Assembly: GCA_002862585.1 (NCBI GenBank)
Contig: PKDP01000035.1
Location: 1-6,215 of the forward strand
DNA: 6,215 nucleotides
Source: Flavobacteriales bacterium
GTDB taxonomy: Bacteria; Bacteroidota; Bacteroidia; Flavobacteriales; UBA7312
Direction of reading: 5' to 3'
In this document: positions 1 through 6,215 of the stretch, one piece after another
Numbering within the stretch: the first letter of the stretch is position 1
Layout of the letters: the number at the start of each line of letters is the position of its first letter
The notes under the pieces: generated by a model
What the model was told of the DNA's origin: nothing
Seen by the model: only the letters and a program-made list of their open reading frames with translations
The model's database searches: none
Program-made: the position numbers and the translations under genes

Positions 1-392
1 GAGAAATCTTGTATAGCATTATACACTTTATCCTGTATAGGCTTCACAAGCTCTGTTCTTTTTTTGTATAAATCTCCTTCAGGACCAAAGCGTTTTCTTT
101 GTAGTTCTTTGGCGTCTTTTTCTTTATTTATGATATCACTCTCTCTTTTGTTTTTCATTTCTTGAGTGAGCAATATTTTATCAGCTTGGTACTTTTTATA
201 GAGCACATCTATTTGCTGATATACCTCTTCAATTTCGGATTGCCAGTTGACAGATAGTTTTTCTAATTGATCTTCAGCAGAAGCATATTCTGGTATTCTT
301 TCGAGAATATAATCAGAATCAACATAGGCAAATTTTTGTGCCTGACTTACAGACGCAAAACAAACTAGTGCTATTAGAATTAACTGTTTCAT
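1..392 (-). CDS. OmpH/Skp-family periplasmic chaperone (3' end cut by window edge)
   Basis: This is probably a periplasmic holdase that binds unfolded outer-membrane proteins after Sec export and delivers them to the BAM machinery. The frame opens with ATG at 392-390 and stays open to base 1, giving 130 codons without a stop, so the C-terminus lies outside the window. Residues 1-18 (MKQLILIALVCFASVSQA) form a typical signal peptide with cleavage expected before Q19. The mature start, KFAYVDSDYILERIPEY, matches the N-terminal strand of the OmpH family. From about residue 40 to 115 the chain is highly charged and helical, as expected for the Skp coiled-coil tentacle, and it includes FGPEGDLYKKR, which I recall as typical of Bacteroidota members. 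It starts 17 nt after the bamA stop with no promoter visible between, so co-transcription with bamA is likely. No Shine-Dalgarno sequence precedes the ATG. Many Bacteroidota carry two ompH copies in tandem here; whether a second follows cannot be seen. Confidence 0.9.
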   Translation of the reverse strand, partial: MKQLILIALVCFASVSQAQKFAYVDSDYILERIPEYASAEDQLEKLSVNWQSEIEEVYQQIDVLYKKYQADKILLTQEMKNKRESDIINKEKDAKELQRKRFGPEGDLYKKRTELVKPIQDKVYNAIQDF

Positions 393-409
393 AGTGGTGT
401 GCTAAAATA

Positions 410-2887
410 TTAAAATTGTTGATTAATTGAAAAGTGAAATTGACTTCCATTTGCAGATGGCGAGCCTATCACTTCATCAAATCCATATCCCCAATCTACG
501 CCCATTATTCCCATCATTGGAATCATCATTCTAATCCCAACTCCAGCGGAACGTTTTATATCAAACGGATTAAAGGTATTTGATTTGTTCCAAGTGTTTC
601 CTGCCTCTAAAAATGCTAAAGCAAATATAGGCGACTGCGGATTTAATGATAACGCATAACGGAGTTCCAAAGTATATTTATTGTAAATAGTTGCTCCATC
701 TGTTGGCGAGAGTGAATTGTTTTCATACCCTCTTAGAGCAATAACTTCTCTTCCGTCAACAGCATAACCGCTAAGACCATCTCCACCAACATAAAATCGT
801 TCAAATTGTGATAATGACTCTTCACTGTTATATTTACCAATAAGCCCGTATTCTAAGTTGGTTTTTAATACTAGCTTATCAGCTAAAGCAGTAAACCAGT
901 TTGCACCAATATTCCATTTGTGATATTCTACCCATTTACTAGCATCAAGTGGATCTGGGCTGCTTTCTTCTCCATCAAAAAGAGAATAAGGTGGTGTCAT
1001 CTGAACGGATAACTTCATGTTTGATCCCCTTCTTGGAAAAGTAGGTTGATCAACAGAATTTCTGCCTAGTACAAATGAGTACGACATATTGTAATATGTG
1101 CCATCAATGAAGCTGCCAAAGCTGTAGTTATCAACTAAGTATTTCTTTAAACTTAGATTTTGGTATAAAGTAAAGAAGTCATCAGGCCACTTTAGTCGCT
1201 TTCCTAATCCTAAAGAAAGTCCTGTTACTTTAAATGTGCCGCTATTTTCATCATCGCTACTAATTCCGTTTGAGGTGATAGAATGGTATGCTCCTACTGT
1301 CAGAGAATTAGGTTTTTTACCACCAAGCCATGGTTCAGTAAAGGAAACATTATAGGATTGAAATAGCCTTCCGTTTGAAGTTGCTGAAATACTGAATCGT
1401 TGTCCATCTCCTGAGGGAAGGGGTAGCCATGCCTCTTTATTGAAAATGTTTTTAGCTGAAAAGTTGTTAAAGGATACTCTAAAAGTTCCAATGACTCTAT
1501 CCGCACCATAACCACCTTGTAGTTCAATTTGGTCTGATGATTTTTCTTCAACGATATAAGTAAGGTCAACCGTTCCATCATCTTGATTCGGCTGAACATC
1601 AATATTTAATTTTTCTGGGTCGAAATAGTTCAGTGTTGCAATTTCTCGTTGAGAACGCATGATGTCAGAACGGCTAAACAGGTCGCCAGGTTTTGTGCGA
1701 ATTTCTCGCATTATAACGTGGTCATTAGTTTTAGAGTTTCCACTTACCGATACTCTGTTTACTCGAGCTTGTAAGCCTTCGTAGATTCGGACTTCAATAT
1801 CGATAGTGTCGTTTCGAATTTCTGTTTCTACAGGCGTTACTTGTGAGAAAAGATAGCCGTTGTCTAGGTAGATAGAGTGTATGTCTTTACTGTCTGGGCT
1901 TCCTAATATTCTACTTTCCAATACACTTTGGTCAAAAATATCACCTTTTTCTATGGCTACTATTTCTGCAAGTTCCTCATTTGTATATTTAGTGTTTCCA
2001 ACAAAATTGATATTACCAAAATAGTAAGTCTTTCCTTCGGTAATTTCAAGTTTTATGTTTAGTAAGTTTTCTTCTGGATTAAAGGTGATGCTATCGTTAT
2101 TGATTTTGGCATCTCTTAAGCCTTTTTCATTGTATTTTTCAATAATGAGTTGCTTATCATTTTTGAAGGCTTCCTCTAGATATTTTGAGGATTTGAAAAT
2201 CCTAAAAAACTTCTTCTCTTTAGTGTCTTTCATCAATCGCTTAAGACGTTTCTCAGTAAATGCTTCGTTTCCGGCGAACTCAATACTTCCAATCTTTACT
2301 TTGTCTCCTTTTTCAATGTCGAGGACGAGTATAACATGATTTTTAGTTACCGTATCTTCAATTTCGTTTATTTCTGTAGTAACGTTTAAAAAGCCTTTTT
2401 CTTTGAAGTAATCAGATACAATATTCTTAGTATTGATAATTACATTTTTGGTAATAATTTTACCTCTTGCTAGCTTAATTTTTTCTCTTATGGCATCTAT
2501 TTCTGATTTTTTAATGCCCTCAAACTTGAACTTTGATAACCTTGGTCTCTCCTCTAAATAAAGTGTTAGGAATATGGTATTTCCCTGTGTAGAGCTAACT
2601 TTAATCTGTATGTCAGAAAATAAGCCTTGCTCCCATAGTATTCGGCTAGCTTTTGTTAGTGCATCGCCTGGAATTTCAATTTTAGAGCCTATTTCTAAAT
2701 TGGATATCTGTATTAGGGTTTTGTGGTCTAAAAACTTTGTACCTTCAATGGTTATTCCACCAAGAACGTATTTTTTTGGACTTGAATAATCGAAACTTTC
2801 TGAATCATTAGAAATGTTTATCTGGGCTATACTCAGATGAGTTATCAAAAAGGTGAAAATTAATATAGAGATACTTTTTTTAAGCAT
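410..2887 (-). CDS. bamA: BamA, outer-membrane protein assembly factor (Omp85 family)
   Basis: BamA is the central insertase of the BAM complex, folding barrel proteins into the outer membrane. The 825-residue product is complete and of ordinary family length. Residues 1-21 form a signal peptide (charged MLKK, hydrophobic core, SIA before Q22). Five POTRA domains follow at roughly 41-115, 116-194, 197-287, 288-372 and 374-450, each ending in a typical strand such as LYLEERPRL or IYEGLQARV. The 16-strand barrel occupies about 452-825. The lid-loop motif R719-G720-Y721 is the family's conserved RGF/RGY element, and the chain ends in FHFSINQQF, a C-terminal beta-signal with terminal Phe. The ATG at 2887-2885 is preferred because the signal peptide begins there and the upstream bases are A-rich (AAAAAGAAA). 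The gene overlaps the 3' end of uppS by 8 nt, which suggests translational coupling, and is followed by the Skp-like gene. No frameshift or missing key motif was seen. Confidence 0.97.
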   Translation of the reverse strand: MLKKSISILIFTFLITHLSIAQINISNDSESFDYSSPKKYVLGGITIEGTKFLDHKTLIQISNLEIGSKIEIPGDALTKASRILWEQGLFSDIQIKVSSTQGNTIFLTLYLEERPRLSKFKFEGIKKSEIDAIREKIKLARGKIITKNVIINTKNIVSDYFKEKGFLNVTTEINEIEDTVTKNHVILVLDIEKGDKVKIGSIEFAGNEAFTEKRLKRLMKDTKEKKFFRIFKSSKYLEEAFKNDKQLIIEKYNEKGLRDAKINNDSITFNPEENLLNIKLEITEGKTYYFGNINFVGNTKYTNEELAEIVAIEKGDIFDQSVLESRILGSPDSKDIHSIYLDNGYLFSQVTPVETEIRNDTIDIEVRIYEGLQARVNRVSVSGNSKTNDHVIMREIRTKPGDLFSRSDIMRSQREIATLNYFDPEKLNIDVQPNQDDGTVDLTYIVEEKSSDQIELQGGYGADRVIGTFRVSFNNFSAKNIFNKEAWLPLPSGDGQRFSISATSNGRLFQSYNVSFTEPWLGGKKPNSLTVGAYHSITSNGISSDDENSGTFKVTGLSLGLGKRLKWPDDFFTLYQNLSLKKYLVDNYSFGSFIDGTYYNMSYSFVLGRNSVDQPTFPRRGSNMKLSVQMTPPYSLFDGEESSPDPLDASKWVEYHKWNIGANWFTALADKLVLKTNLEYGLIGKYNSEESLSQFERFYVGGDGLSGYAVDGREVIALRGYENNSLSPTDGATIYNKYTLELRYALSLNPQSPIFALAFLEAGNTWNKSNTFNPFDIKRSAGVGIRMMIPMMGIMGVDWGYGFDEVIGSPSANGSQFHFSINQQF
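2880..2887 (-). other. uppS/bamA overlap with seven-A run at the start of bamA
   Basis: The coding strand reads ATGCTTAA, where ATG starts bamA and TAA ends uppS in another frame. This short stop-start arrangement is typical of translational coupling, in which a terminating ribosome restarts nearby. The bases continue into a run of seven A (2875-2881) that encodes bamA codons 3-4 and the first base of codon 5. Coupling is inferred from geometry; nothing else in the sequence proves it. Confidence 0.6.
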
Positions 2888-3632
2888 TTTCTTTTTCTAT
2901 TTGTTCACTTGTTTTCCCAAATCGTCTTTCTCTTGATTGAAAATCAATAAGGGCTTCGTATAGGTTTTCACGCCTAAAGTCGGGCCACAAAATCTTTGTG
3001 AAATACAATTCTGAATATGCAATTTGCCACATTAAAAAATTACTTATTCTAAGCTCTCCACTAGTCCTTATTAATAGTTCTGGGTCAGGTATATTGTGTG
3101 TGTATAAGTGGTTTCTAACACTTTCTTCATTTATGTCATCAATATTCAAATTGCCATCCTTAACTTTTTCAGCTATTTGTTGAATGGCCTGCACAATTTC
3201 TTTCTTTGAACTGTAACTTAATGCGAGTACTAATGTCATTTTGTTGTTTTGAGAGGTTTTCTCAATGGCAACGTTTAAATTGTTCAAACACTTTTTTGGC
3301 AAATCGTCAAGATTGCCAATGGCTGTTAGTCGAATATTGTTATTCATTAGTGTTTCGGTCTCTTTAGTAATGGTGTTCACTAAGAGTTCCATTAAAGCGT
3401 TTATTTCAGATTTTGGTCGGGCCCAATTTTCTGATGAAAAAGCATACAGAGTTAAATATTTTAATCCAATTTCTGCTGCTCCTTCAACAGTATCTCTCAC
3501 TGCTGTAACGCCCACCTTGTGCCCAAACACTCTGATTTTGGATTGCTGTTTTGCCCAACGGCCATTACCATCCATGATGATGGCAACATGATTTGGTAAA
3601 GTGTTTGTATTAATATTGGTCTTGTTAGGCAT
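2880..3632 (-). CDS. uppS: Isoprenyl transferase (di-trans,poly-cis-undecaprenyl diphosphate synthase)
   Basis: This cytoplasmic cis-prenyltransferase condenses isopentenyl diphosphate with farnesyl diphosphate to make undecaprenyl diphosphate, the lipid carrier for peptidoglycan and surface glycans. At 250 residues it has normal length. Family motifs are all present: HVAIIMDGNGRWA at 15-27 with catalytic Asp21, GHKVG shortly after, YAFSSENWARP in the middle, IRTSGELRISNFLMWQ at 188-203 and AYSELYF at 205-211 with the Mg-binding Glu208. The tail RRFGKTSEQI is a common ending in Bacteroidota. There is no signal peptide or membrane segment, as expected. It begins 3 nt after the DUF6089 stop codon and its own stop lies inside the first codons of bamA, so it is almost certainly read from the same mRNA as both. 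The exact product chain length cannot be told from sequence; undecaprenyl is the bacterial default. Confidence 0.96.
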   Translation of the reverse strand: MPNKTNINTNTLPNHVAIIMDGNGRWAKQQSKIRVFGHKVGVTAVRDTVEGAAEIGLKYLTLYAFSSENWARPKSEINALMELLVNTITKETETLMNNNIRLTAIGNLDDLPKKCLNNLNVAIEKTSQNNKMTLVLALSYSSKKEIVQAIQQIAEKVKDGNLNIDDINEESVRNHLYTHNIPDPELLIRTSGELRISNFLMWQIAYSELYFTKILWPDFRRENLYEALIDFQSRERRFGKTSEQIEKENA

Positions 3633-3635
3633 TTA

Positions 3636-4547
3636 TTAGTATTGACAGACCTTAGGTTTAGTATCAATTCTGTATGAGATGGTTAGACCAGTAAAATAGT
3701 ACCAATCCGTCCAGTCATTTTCGTTAGCACGTTGTCTATTAGTGTTTCCCGTCCAAGTTGTAATATCGGCACCAGGATTTGCTGCTAAAAATTCTTGTAA
3801 TGCATTACTTCTATCTGATAGGGTAGCTGCATCAATATTTTCCATTGCCAGATATTGTGGGCTAGCATAGATTCCTCCTACATCATCTATGTAATCTGTA
3901 AATACCTTTCTTATTCCGTATTCTAAAGCAATACTGAGATTGTCTCCCAAACTTGCCTTTAGTCCAACTCCAATTGGAATAGCAACTTGTATAAGCTGAT
4001 ATGGATCCTTTTCAGGGTATCGTGTAGAATATTGCCCCTCAGTTCCTAGTGGCTGTAAATCTAGCCATGGATTGTTGGAGTCATCACCGTCTCTATCAAA
4101 TGGGTTTTGAGTATCAGTTTGTCTAGCTTGTGGATTAAAATTGAATAGTGAAAAACCTGAGAATATGTATGGTGTGAAGGGATATCTTATATTACCCGTT
4201 TCATAAGGGAAAAAGTTGAATTCTACTACCCCTGATAATTCATAAATAGAAGATTTGAAGTGTAAATTTCTATTAAACTTCGCGGTATCAATATCGTTTA
4301 GCTTATCGCTTCCTCTGATTTCACCGAGTGAAAGACTTCCTCTTAAAGCAAACCGTCTATTAAAATTTGTTTTGTATTGAATCGAACTCGCTGGTTGAGC
4401 CAGCCTAAAGTGTTGGTCATTCAAATCTCCTATGTAGTATGAGGCACCTATCATTAGACCTAACTCAGAGTAGGGATCTATGGATTGGGATTGAGCATTT
4501 AATGCGAAGGAAAATGCTATAACTACTAATATGAACAGTCTTTTCAT
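3636..4547 (-). CDS. DUF6089-type outer-membrane beta-barrel protein, function unknown
   Basis: The function is not known. The 303-residue product starts with a clear signal peptide (residues 1-18, MKRLFILVVIAFSFALNA, cleavage before Q19). The mature chain is made of alternating short beta segments rich in aromatic residues and Gly, such as YSELGLMIGASYYIGDLN (26-43), IYELSGVVEFNFFPYE (101-116), PFTPYIFSGFSLFNFNP (123-139) and DWYYFTGLTISYRI (281-294). This pattern fits an 8- to 12-strand outer-membrane barrel. The YYIGDLN, LQPLGTEGQ and EYGIRKVFTDYIDDV segments match what I recall of the DUF6089 family of Bacteroidota. An Asp-rich stretch at 151-163 looks like a local insertion. The only Cys is residue 301, near the C-terminus. 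The gene lies 61 nt after nadK and 3 nt before uppS. Its placement upstream of uppS and bamA suggests an envelope role, but that is inference only. The family assignment is from memory of motifs. Confidence 0.85.
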   Translation of the reverse strand: MKRLFILVVIAFSFALNAQSQSIDPYSELGLMIGASYYIGDLNDQHFRLAQPASSIQYKTNFNRRFALRGSLSLGEIRGSDKLNDIDTAKFNRNLHFKSSIYELSGVVEFNFFPYETGNIRYPFTPYIFSGFSLFNFNPQARQTDTQNPFDRDGDDSNNPWLDLQPLGTEGQYSTRYPEKDPYQLIQVAIPIGVGLKASLGDNLSIALEYGIRKVFTDYIDDVGGIYASPQYLAMENIDAATLSDRSNALQEFLAANPGADITTWTGNTNRQRANENDWTDWYYFTGLTISYRIDTKPKVCQY

Positions 4548-4608
4548 TTAAAATTGTGTTACGATATATGAGTAACGCACAAATATAGGTATTTATGATA
4601 AAATAGGA
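4548..4608 (-). promoter_or_regulatory. Intergenic leader with Bacteroidota-type -7 box upstream of the DUF6089-uppS-bamA genes
   Basis: This is the only gap in the window longer than 20 nt. On the coding strand it contains TATATTTG (plus-strand 4580-4587), an exact match to the Bacteroidota primary sigma -7 consensus TAnnTTTG. It ends about 32 nt before the DUF6089 start, so a transcript starting a few bases downstream would carry a short leader of about 25 nt. No good TTTG or TTG -33 element is seen at the usual 19-21 nt spacing; the stretch there reads only T/A-rich. It may therefore be a weak internal promoter or a chance match in AT-rich DNA. If real, it would let the downstream envelope genes be expressed apart from nadK. 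Confidence 0.4.
4555..4581 (-). repeat. Imperfect inverted repeat in the nadK-DUF6089 gap
   Basis: On the plus strand the arms are TGTGTTAC (4555-4562) and GTAACGCACA (4572-4581), separated by 9 nt (GATATATGA). They pair over 8 bp with a 2-nt bulge in one arm. The repeat abuts and partly overlaps the end of the -7 box and fills most of the expected 5' leader of the DUF6089 gene. It could be an operator for a dimeric regulator or a weak hairpin in the mRNA. No U-run follows on the coding strand, so it is unlikely to be an intrinsic terminator for nadK. Confidence 0.45.
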
Positions 4609-5484
4609 TTAGTTTCTTTTATCCTTACCCCACATTAATTTTTCTCTGATAGTTGATATGAAGGATTGTTTCTCAAATTGTATCAATTTTACCTTGTATT
4701 GAGCTTTCTTAATTGTGAGCTCTAATCCAGGACCAATTGCCCTTGAACGGCTGTCTAGAGCTACTAGAGCTAGATCGTCTTTTTCAGATACTTTCAGCGT
4801 TATTTTTGATTTATCAGAAACAATTATTGGTCGTACGTTTAGATTGTGAGGGGCAATGGGTGTAATTATAAAGTTATTAGTTCCGGGTAAAACAATAGGT
4901 CCGCCACAACTCAAGGAGTAACCCGTTGAACCTGTTGGACTAGAAATAATTAAGCCATCTGCCCAATAGGTATTTATAAATTCATCATCAAGATAGGCGT
5001 GAACTCTAATCATCGAAGAAGTGTCTTTTTTCAAAACAGTAACCTCGTTTAATGCAAAATTAGTGTCGCCAAACAGATTATTTTCACTGTTAAGTTGTAA
5101 TAATGTTCTGTATTTAATGGTGTAATCTCCCTTAAGAAGGTGATTTATTGCGTATTCTATCTGATCGGTTGAAACGCTAGAAATAAATCCAAGTGTACCA
5201 GTATTTATTCCTAAAACAGGGATGCCTGAATCTCTTACTAGAGTAATAGTTGCAAGTAAGGTGCCATCGCCTCCAATACTCAATATAATGTCTGCATTTT
5301 CTTTTAATTCTTGTGGAGTATCGAAAGTTGAGTATTCATTTTTAAATTTTATATCATTGAGAAGCTCAGAAAACTGAGACTCAATAATTAAATCAACGTT
5401 TTCTTGTTCGAGCTTATTTATCAAATGCTGAACATATACCGCTTTTGCTTCATTAAAAGTAGTTCCAAACAATGCTATTTTCAT
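4609..5484 (-). CDS. nadK: NAD kinase (ATP/polyphosphate-dependent NAD+ 2'-phosphotransferase)
   Basis: This cytoplasmic enzyme phosphorylates NAD+ to NADP+ and so sets the NADPH pool for biosynthesis and redox defence. From the ATG at 5484-5482 it is 291 residues, the usual length for Bacteroidota enzymes, whose N-termini begin MKIA-like as here. Diagnostic motifs are in order: GGDGT at 71-75 with catalytic Asp73, GINTGTLGF at 92-100, NE at 146-147, the glycine-rich SSPTGSTGYSLSCGGP at 181-196, and APHNL at 211-215. An ATG 13 codons further upstream (5523) is also in frame, but it would overlap the upstream barrel gene and adds an unalignable MGLIYSFFKSILI, so it was rejected. The start lies 2 nt after the stop of the preceding Omp85 gene, implying one mRNA and probable coupling. 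No Shine-Dalgarno sequence is visible. Confidence 0.96.
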   Translation of the reverse strand: MKIALFGTTFNEAKAVYVQHLINKLEQENVDLIIESQFSELLNDIKFKNEYSTFDTPQELKENADIILSIGGDGTLLATITLVRDSGIPVLGINTGTLGFISSVSTDQIEYAINHLLKGDYTIKYRTLLQLNSENNLFGDTNFALNEVTVLKKDTSSMIRVHAYLDDEFINTYWADGLIISSPTGSTGYSLSCGGPIVLPGTNNFIITPIAPHNLNVRPIIVSDKSKITLKVSEKDDLALVALDSRSRAIGPGLELTIKKAQYKVKLIQFEKQSFISTIREKLMWGKDKRN

Positions 5485-5486
5485 GA

Positions 5487-6215
5487 TTAAAATGGATTTG
5501 AAAAATGAATATATAAGCCCCATTCATTGAGGTGATTTCTGCTGTATTCTAGCCTTGTAAATTTATCGTAATATGTAACTATATCTAAACTCAGACCTTG
5601 ACTTGCTAATAAGGAATTGTTTAGACTATTTTCATTAGAAAATTGATTGTCAATTACGCCTCCTATATCAGCAAATATACTGAAGTAAACAGAATAAAAG
5701 GCTTTTTTGAATTGTTCCATTTTAAAGTATGGAATTTGCAAATTAATTTTTGGTATTAACTCGTATTTCAATACTGTTTTTGTCATTGCAAAATGCTCCC
5801 CGTCCAATACGTAGTATTCATAGCCTCTAAGGTAGTCTTCAAAACCTAATGATTCATTGAGTACATAGGGTAAATTGGTGTTTGTTTGGAATTTCATTTT
5901 CACACTATTACCTAAATATACTCTTGGTTTTAGCGTGAAATGGCGTTCTGTTTTTGCAGTAATACTAAAGTTAGAGAAGTCGGTATTTACCCCATTGTAG
6001 TATCCCACTAATACTTCATTGAAAGAGCCTTTTATGGGGTATGTTACAGAATTTCTCTTTTCATTTTCATAGTGGTATTCAAGCTTAGAGTATTGAAAAC
6101 GGGTTTTCCCTGATGGTAAAAATGTAGTGTTAAGGGCCAAAACCTCTTCGGGGCTTTCAATTAAAGCGTGTTGTATATTTAATCTATGTACAGTATTTAA
6201 ATTCTTTTTGTACTG
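5487..6215 (-). CDS. Omp85/TamA-like outer-membrane protein, C-terminal barrel part (5' end outside window)
   Basis: This is the last 242 codons of a gene that is open through the right edge; the TTG at 6140 is not a start, because the frame continues upstream to base 6215 with no stop. The fragment resembles the C-terminal half of a 16-strand Omp85 barrel (bacterial surface antigen domain). It has NSVTYPIKGSFNEV near its N-terminal side, then LPYVLNESLGFEDYLRGYEY with the conserved RGY lid-loop motif (bases 5820-5828). Next come YSVYFSIFADIGGV and LDIVTYYDKFTRLEYS, and it ends in GLYIHFSNPF with terminal Phe, a beta-signal. The family inserts or moves proteins or lipids at the outer membrane; any POTRA domains would lie upstream. 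It is clearly not a duplicate of the BamA encoded at 410-2887, since the two barrels share motifs but little sequence. It sits 2 nt ahead of nadK. The specific substrate cannot be told. Confidence 0.83.
   Translation of the reverse strand, partial: QYKKNLNTVHRLNIQHALIESPEEVLALNTTFLPSGKTRFQYSKLEYHYENEKRNSVTYPIKGSFNEVLVGYYNGVNTDFSNFSITAKTERHFTLKPRVYLGNSVKMKFQTNTNLPYVLNESLGFEDYLRGYEYYVLDGEHFAMTKTVLKYELIPKINLQIPYFKMEQFKKAFYSVYFSIFADIGGVIDNQFSNENSLNNSLLASQGLSLDIVTYYDKFTRLEYSRNHLNEWGLYIHFSNPF

Noticed and set aside
393..409. Promoter between bamA and the Skp-like gene
   Set aside because: The gap is only 17 nt, and no TAnnTTTG element was seen in it or in the adjacent end of bamA. Co-transcription is simpler.
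1300..1602. Minus-strand 100-codon frame inside bamA
   Set aside because: It is an alternative frame within the BamA barrel coding region. BamA itself is intact there, so this is neither a frameshift fragment nor a nested gene.
2055..2339. Plus-strand open frame of 94 codons
   Set aside because: It lies entirely antisense to the POTRA region of bamA, and its composition mirrors the opposite strand. It is a shadow frame with no family resemblance.
2574..2789. Plus-strand 71-codon frame opposite the start of bamA
   Set aside because: It is antisense to the first POTRA domain of bamA. It shows no motif, signal peptide or leader of its own.
3265..3591. Plus-strand open frame of 108 codons opposite uppS
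   Set aside because: It is antisense to conserved uppS motifs, including the catalytic Asp region. No start signal or known domain is seen.
4555..4581. Inverted repeat as an intrinsic terminator of nadK
   Set aside because: The stem is short and bulged, low in GC, and not followed by a U-run on the coding strand. It also sits next to the DUF6089 start rather than the nadK stop.
5485..5523. In-frame upstream ATG extending nadK by 13 residues
   Set aside because: It would overlap the upstream barrel gene by 37 nt and adds MGLIYSFFKSILI, which does not fit NAD kinase N-termini. The ATG at 5484 gives the normal MKIALFG start and a 2-nt gap.
6138..6140. TTG codon as the start of the Omp85-like gene
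   Set aside because: The frame is open through the right edge, the preceding 25 codons continue protein-like sequence, and the barrel would be incomplete from there. It is an internal Leu codon.

Overview
The window is a single minus-strand block of six tightly packed genes from a low-GC member of the Bacteroidota, most likely a flavobacterium-like or Cryomorphaceae-like marine lineage. The assignment rests on three things: a DUF6089-type barrel protein lying between nadK and uppS, an OmpH/Skp protein with the Bacteroidota-style FGPEGDLYKKR segment directly after bamA, and AT-rich leaders without Shine-Dalgarno sequences. No taxon below phylum or class can be fixed from the sequence alone.

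Read in the direction of transcription (high to low coordinates), the layout is as follows. The C-terminal 242 residues of an Omp85/TamA-like outer-membrane barrel protein run off the right edge (5487-6215). NAD kinase follows after 2 nt (4609-5484). A 61-nt gap carries a Bacteroidota-type -7 box and an inverted repeat (4548-4608). Then come a DUF6089-type outer-membrane barrel protein (3636-4547), isoprenyl (undecaprenyl) diphosphate synthase UppS after 3 nt (2880-3632), BamA overlapping uppS by 8 nt (410-2887), and the first 130 codons of a Skp/OmpH-like periplasmic chaperone after 17 nt, running off the left edge (1-392).

Most of the genes serve envelope construction. UppS makes the lipid carrier for peptidoglycan and surface polysaccharide. 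The Skp-like chaperone escorts unfolded barrel proteins across the periplasm, and BamA inserts them into the outer membrane. The partial Omp85 protein is a second, probably specialised, insertase or translocase-type barrel. The DUF6089 protein is an uncharacterised barrel that, as I recall, keeps this position in many Bacteroidota. NAD kinase is the metabolic outlier.

No mobile element, CRISPR array, tRNA, rRNA or clear terminator was seen, and no stretch over about 60 nt lacks a gene. The region looks like conserved core genome. The points most worth checking are the second Omp85 protein beside nadK, the DUF6089 protein with its Asp-rich loop, and the one intergenic region. I found no evidence for a new defence or mobile system.
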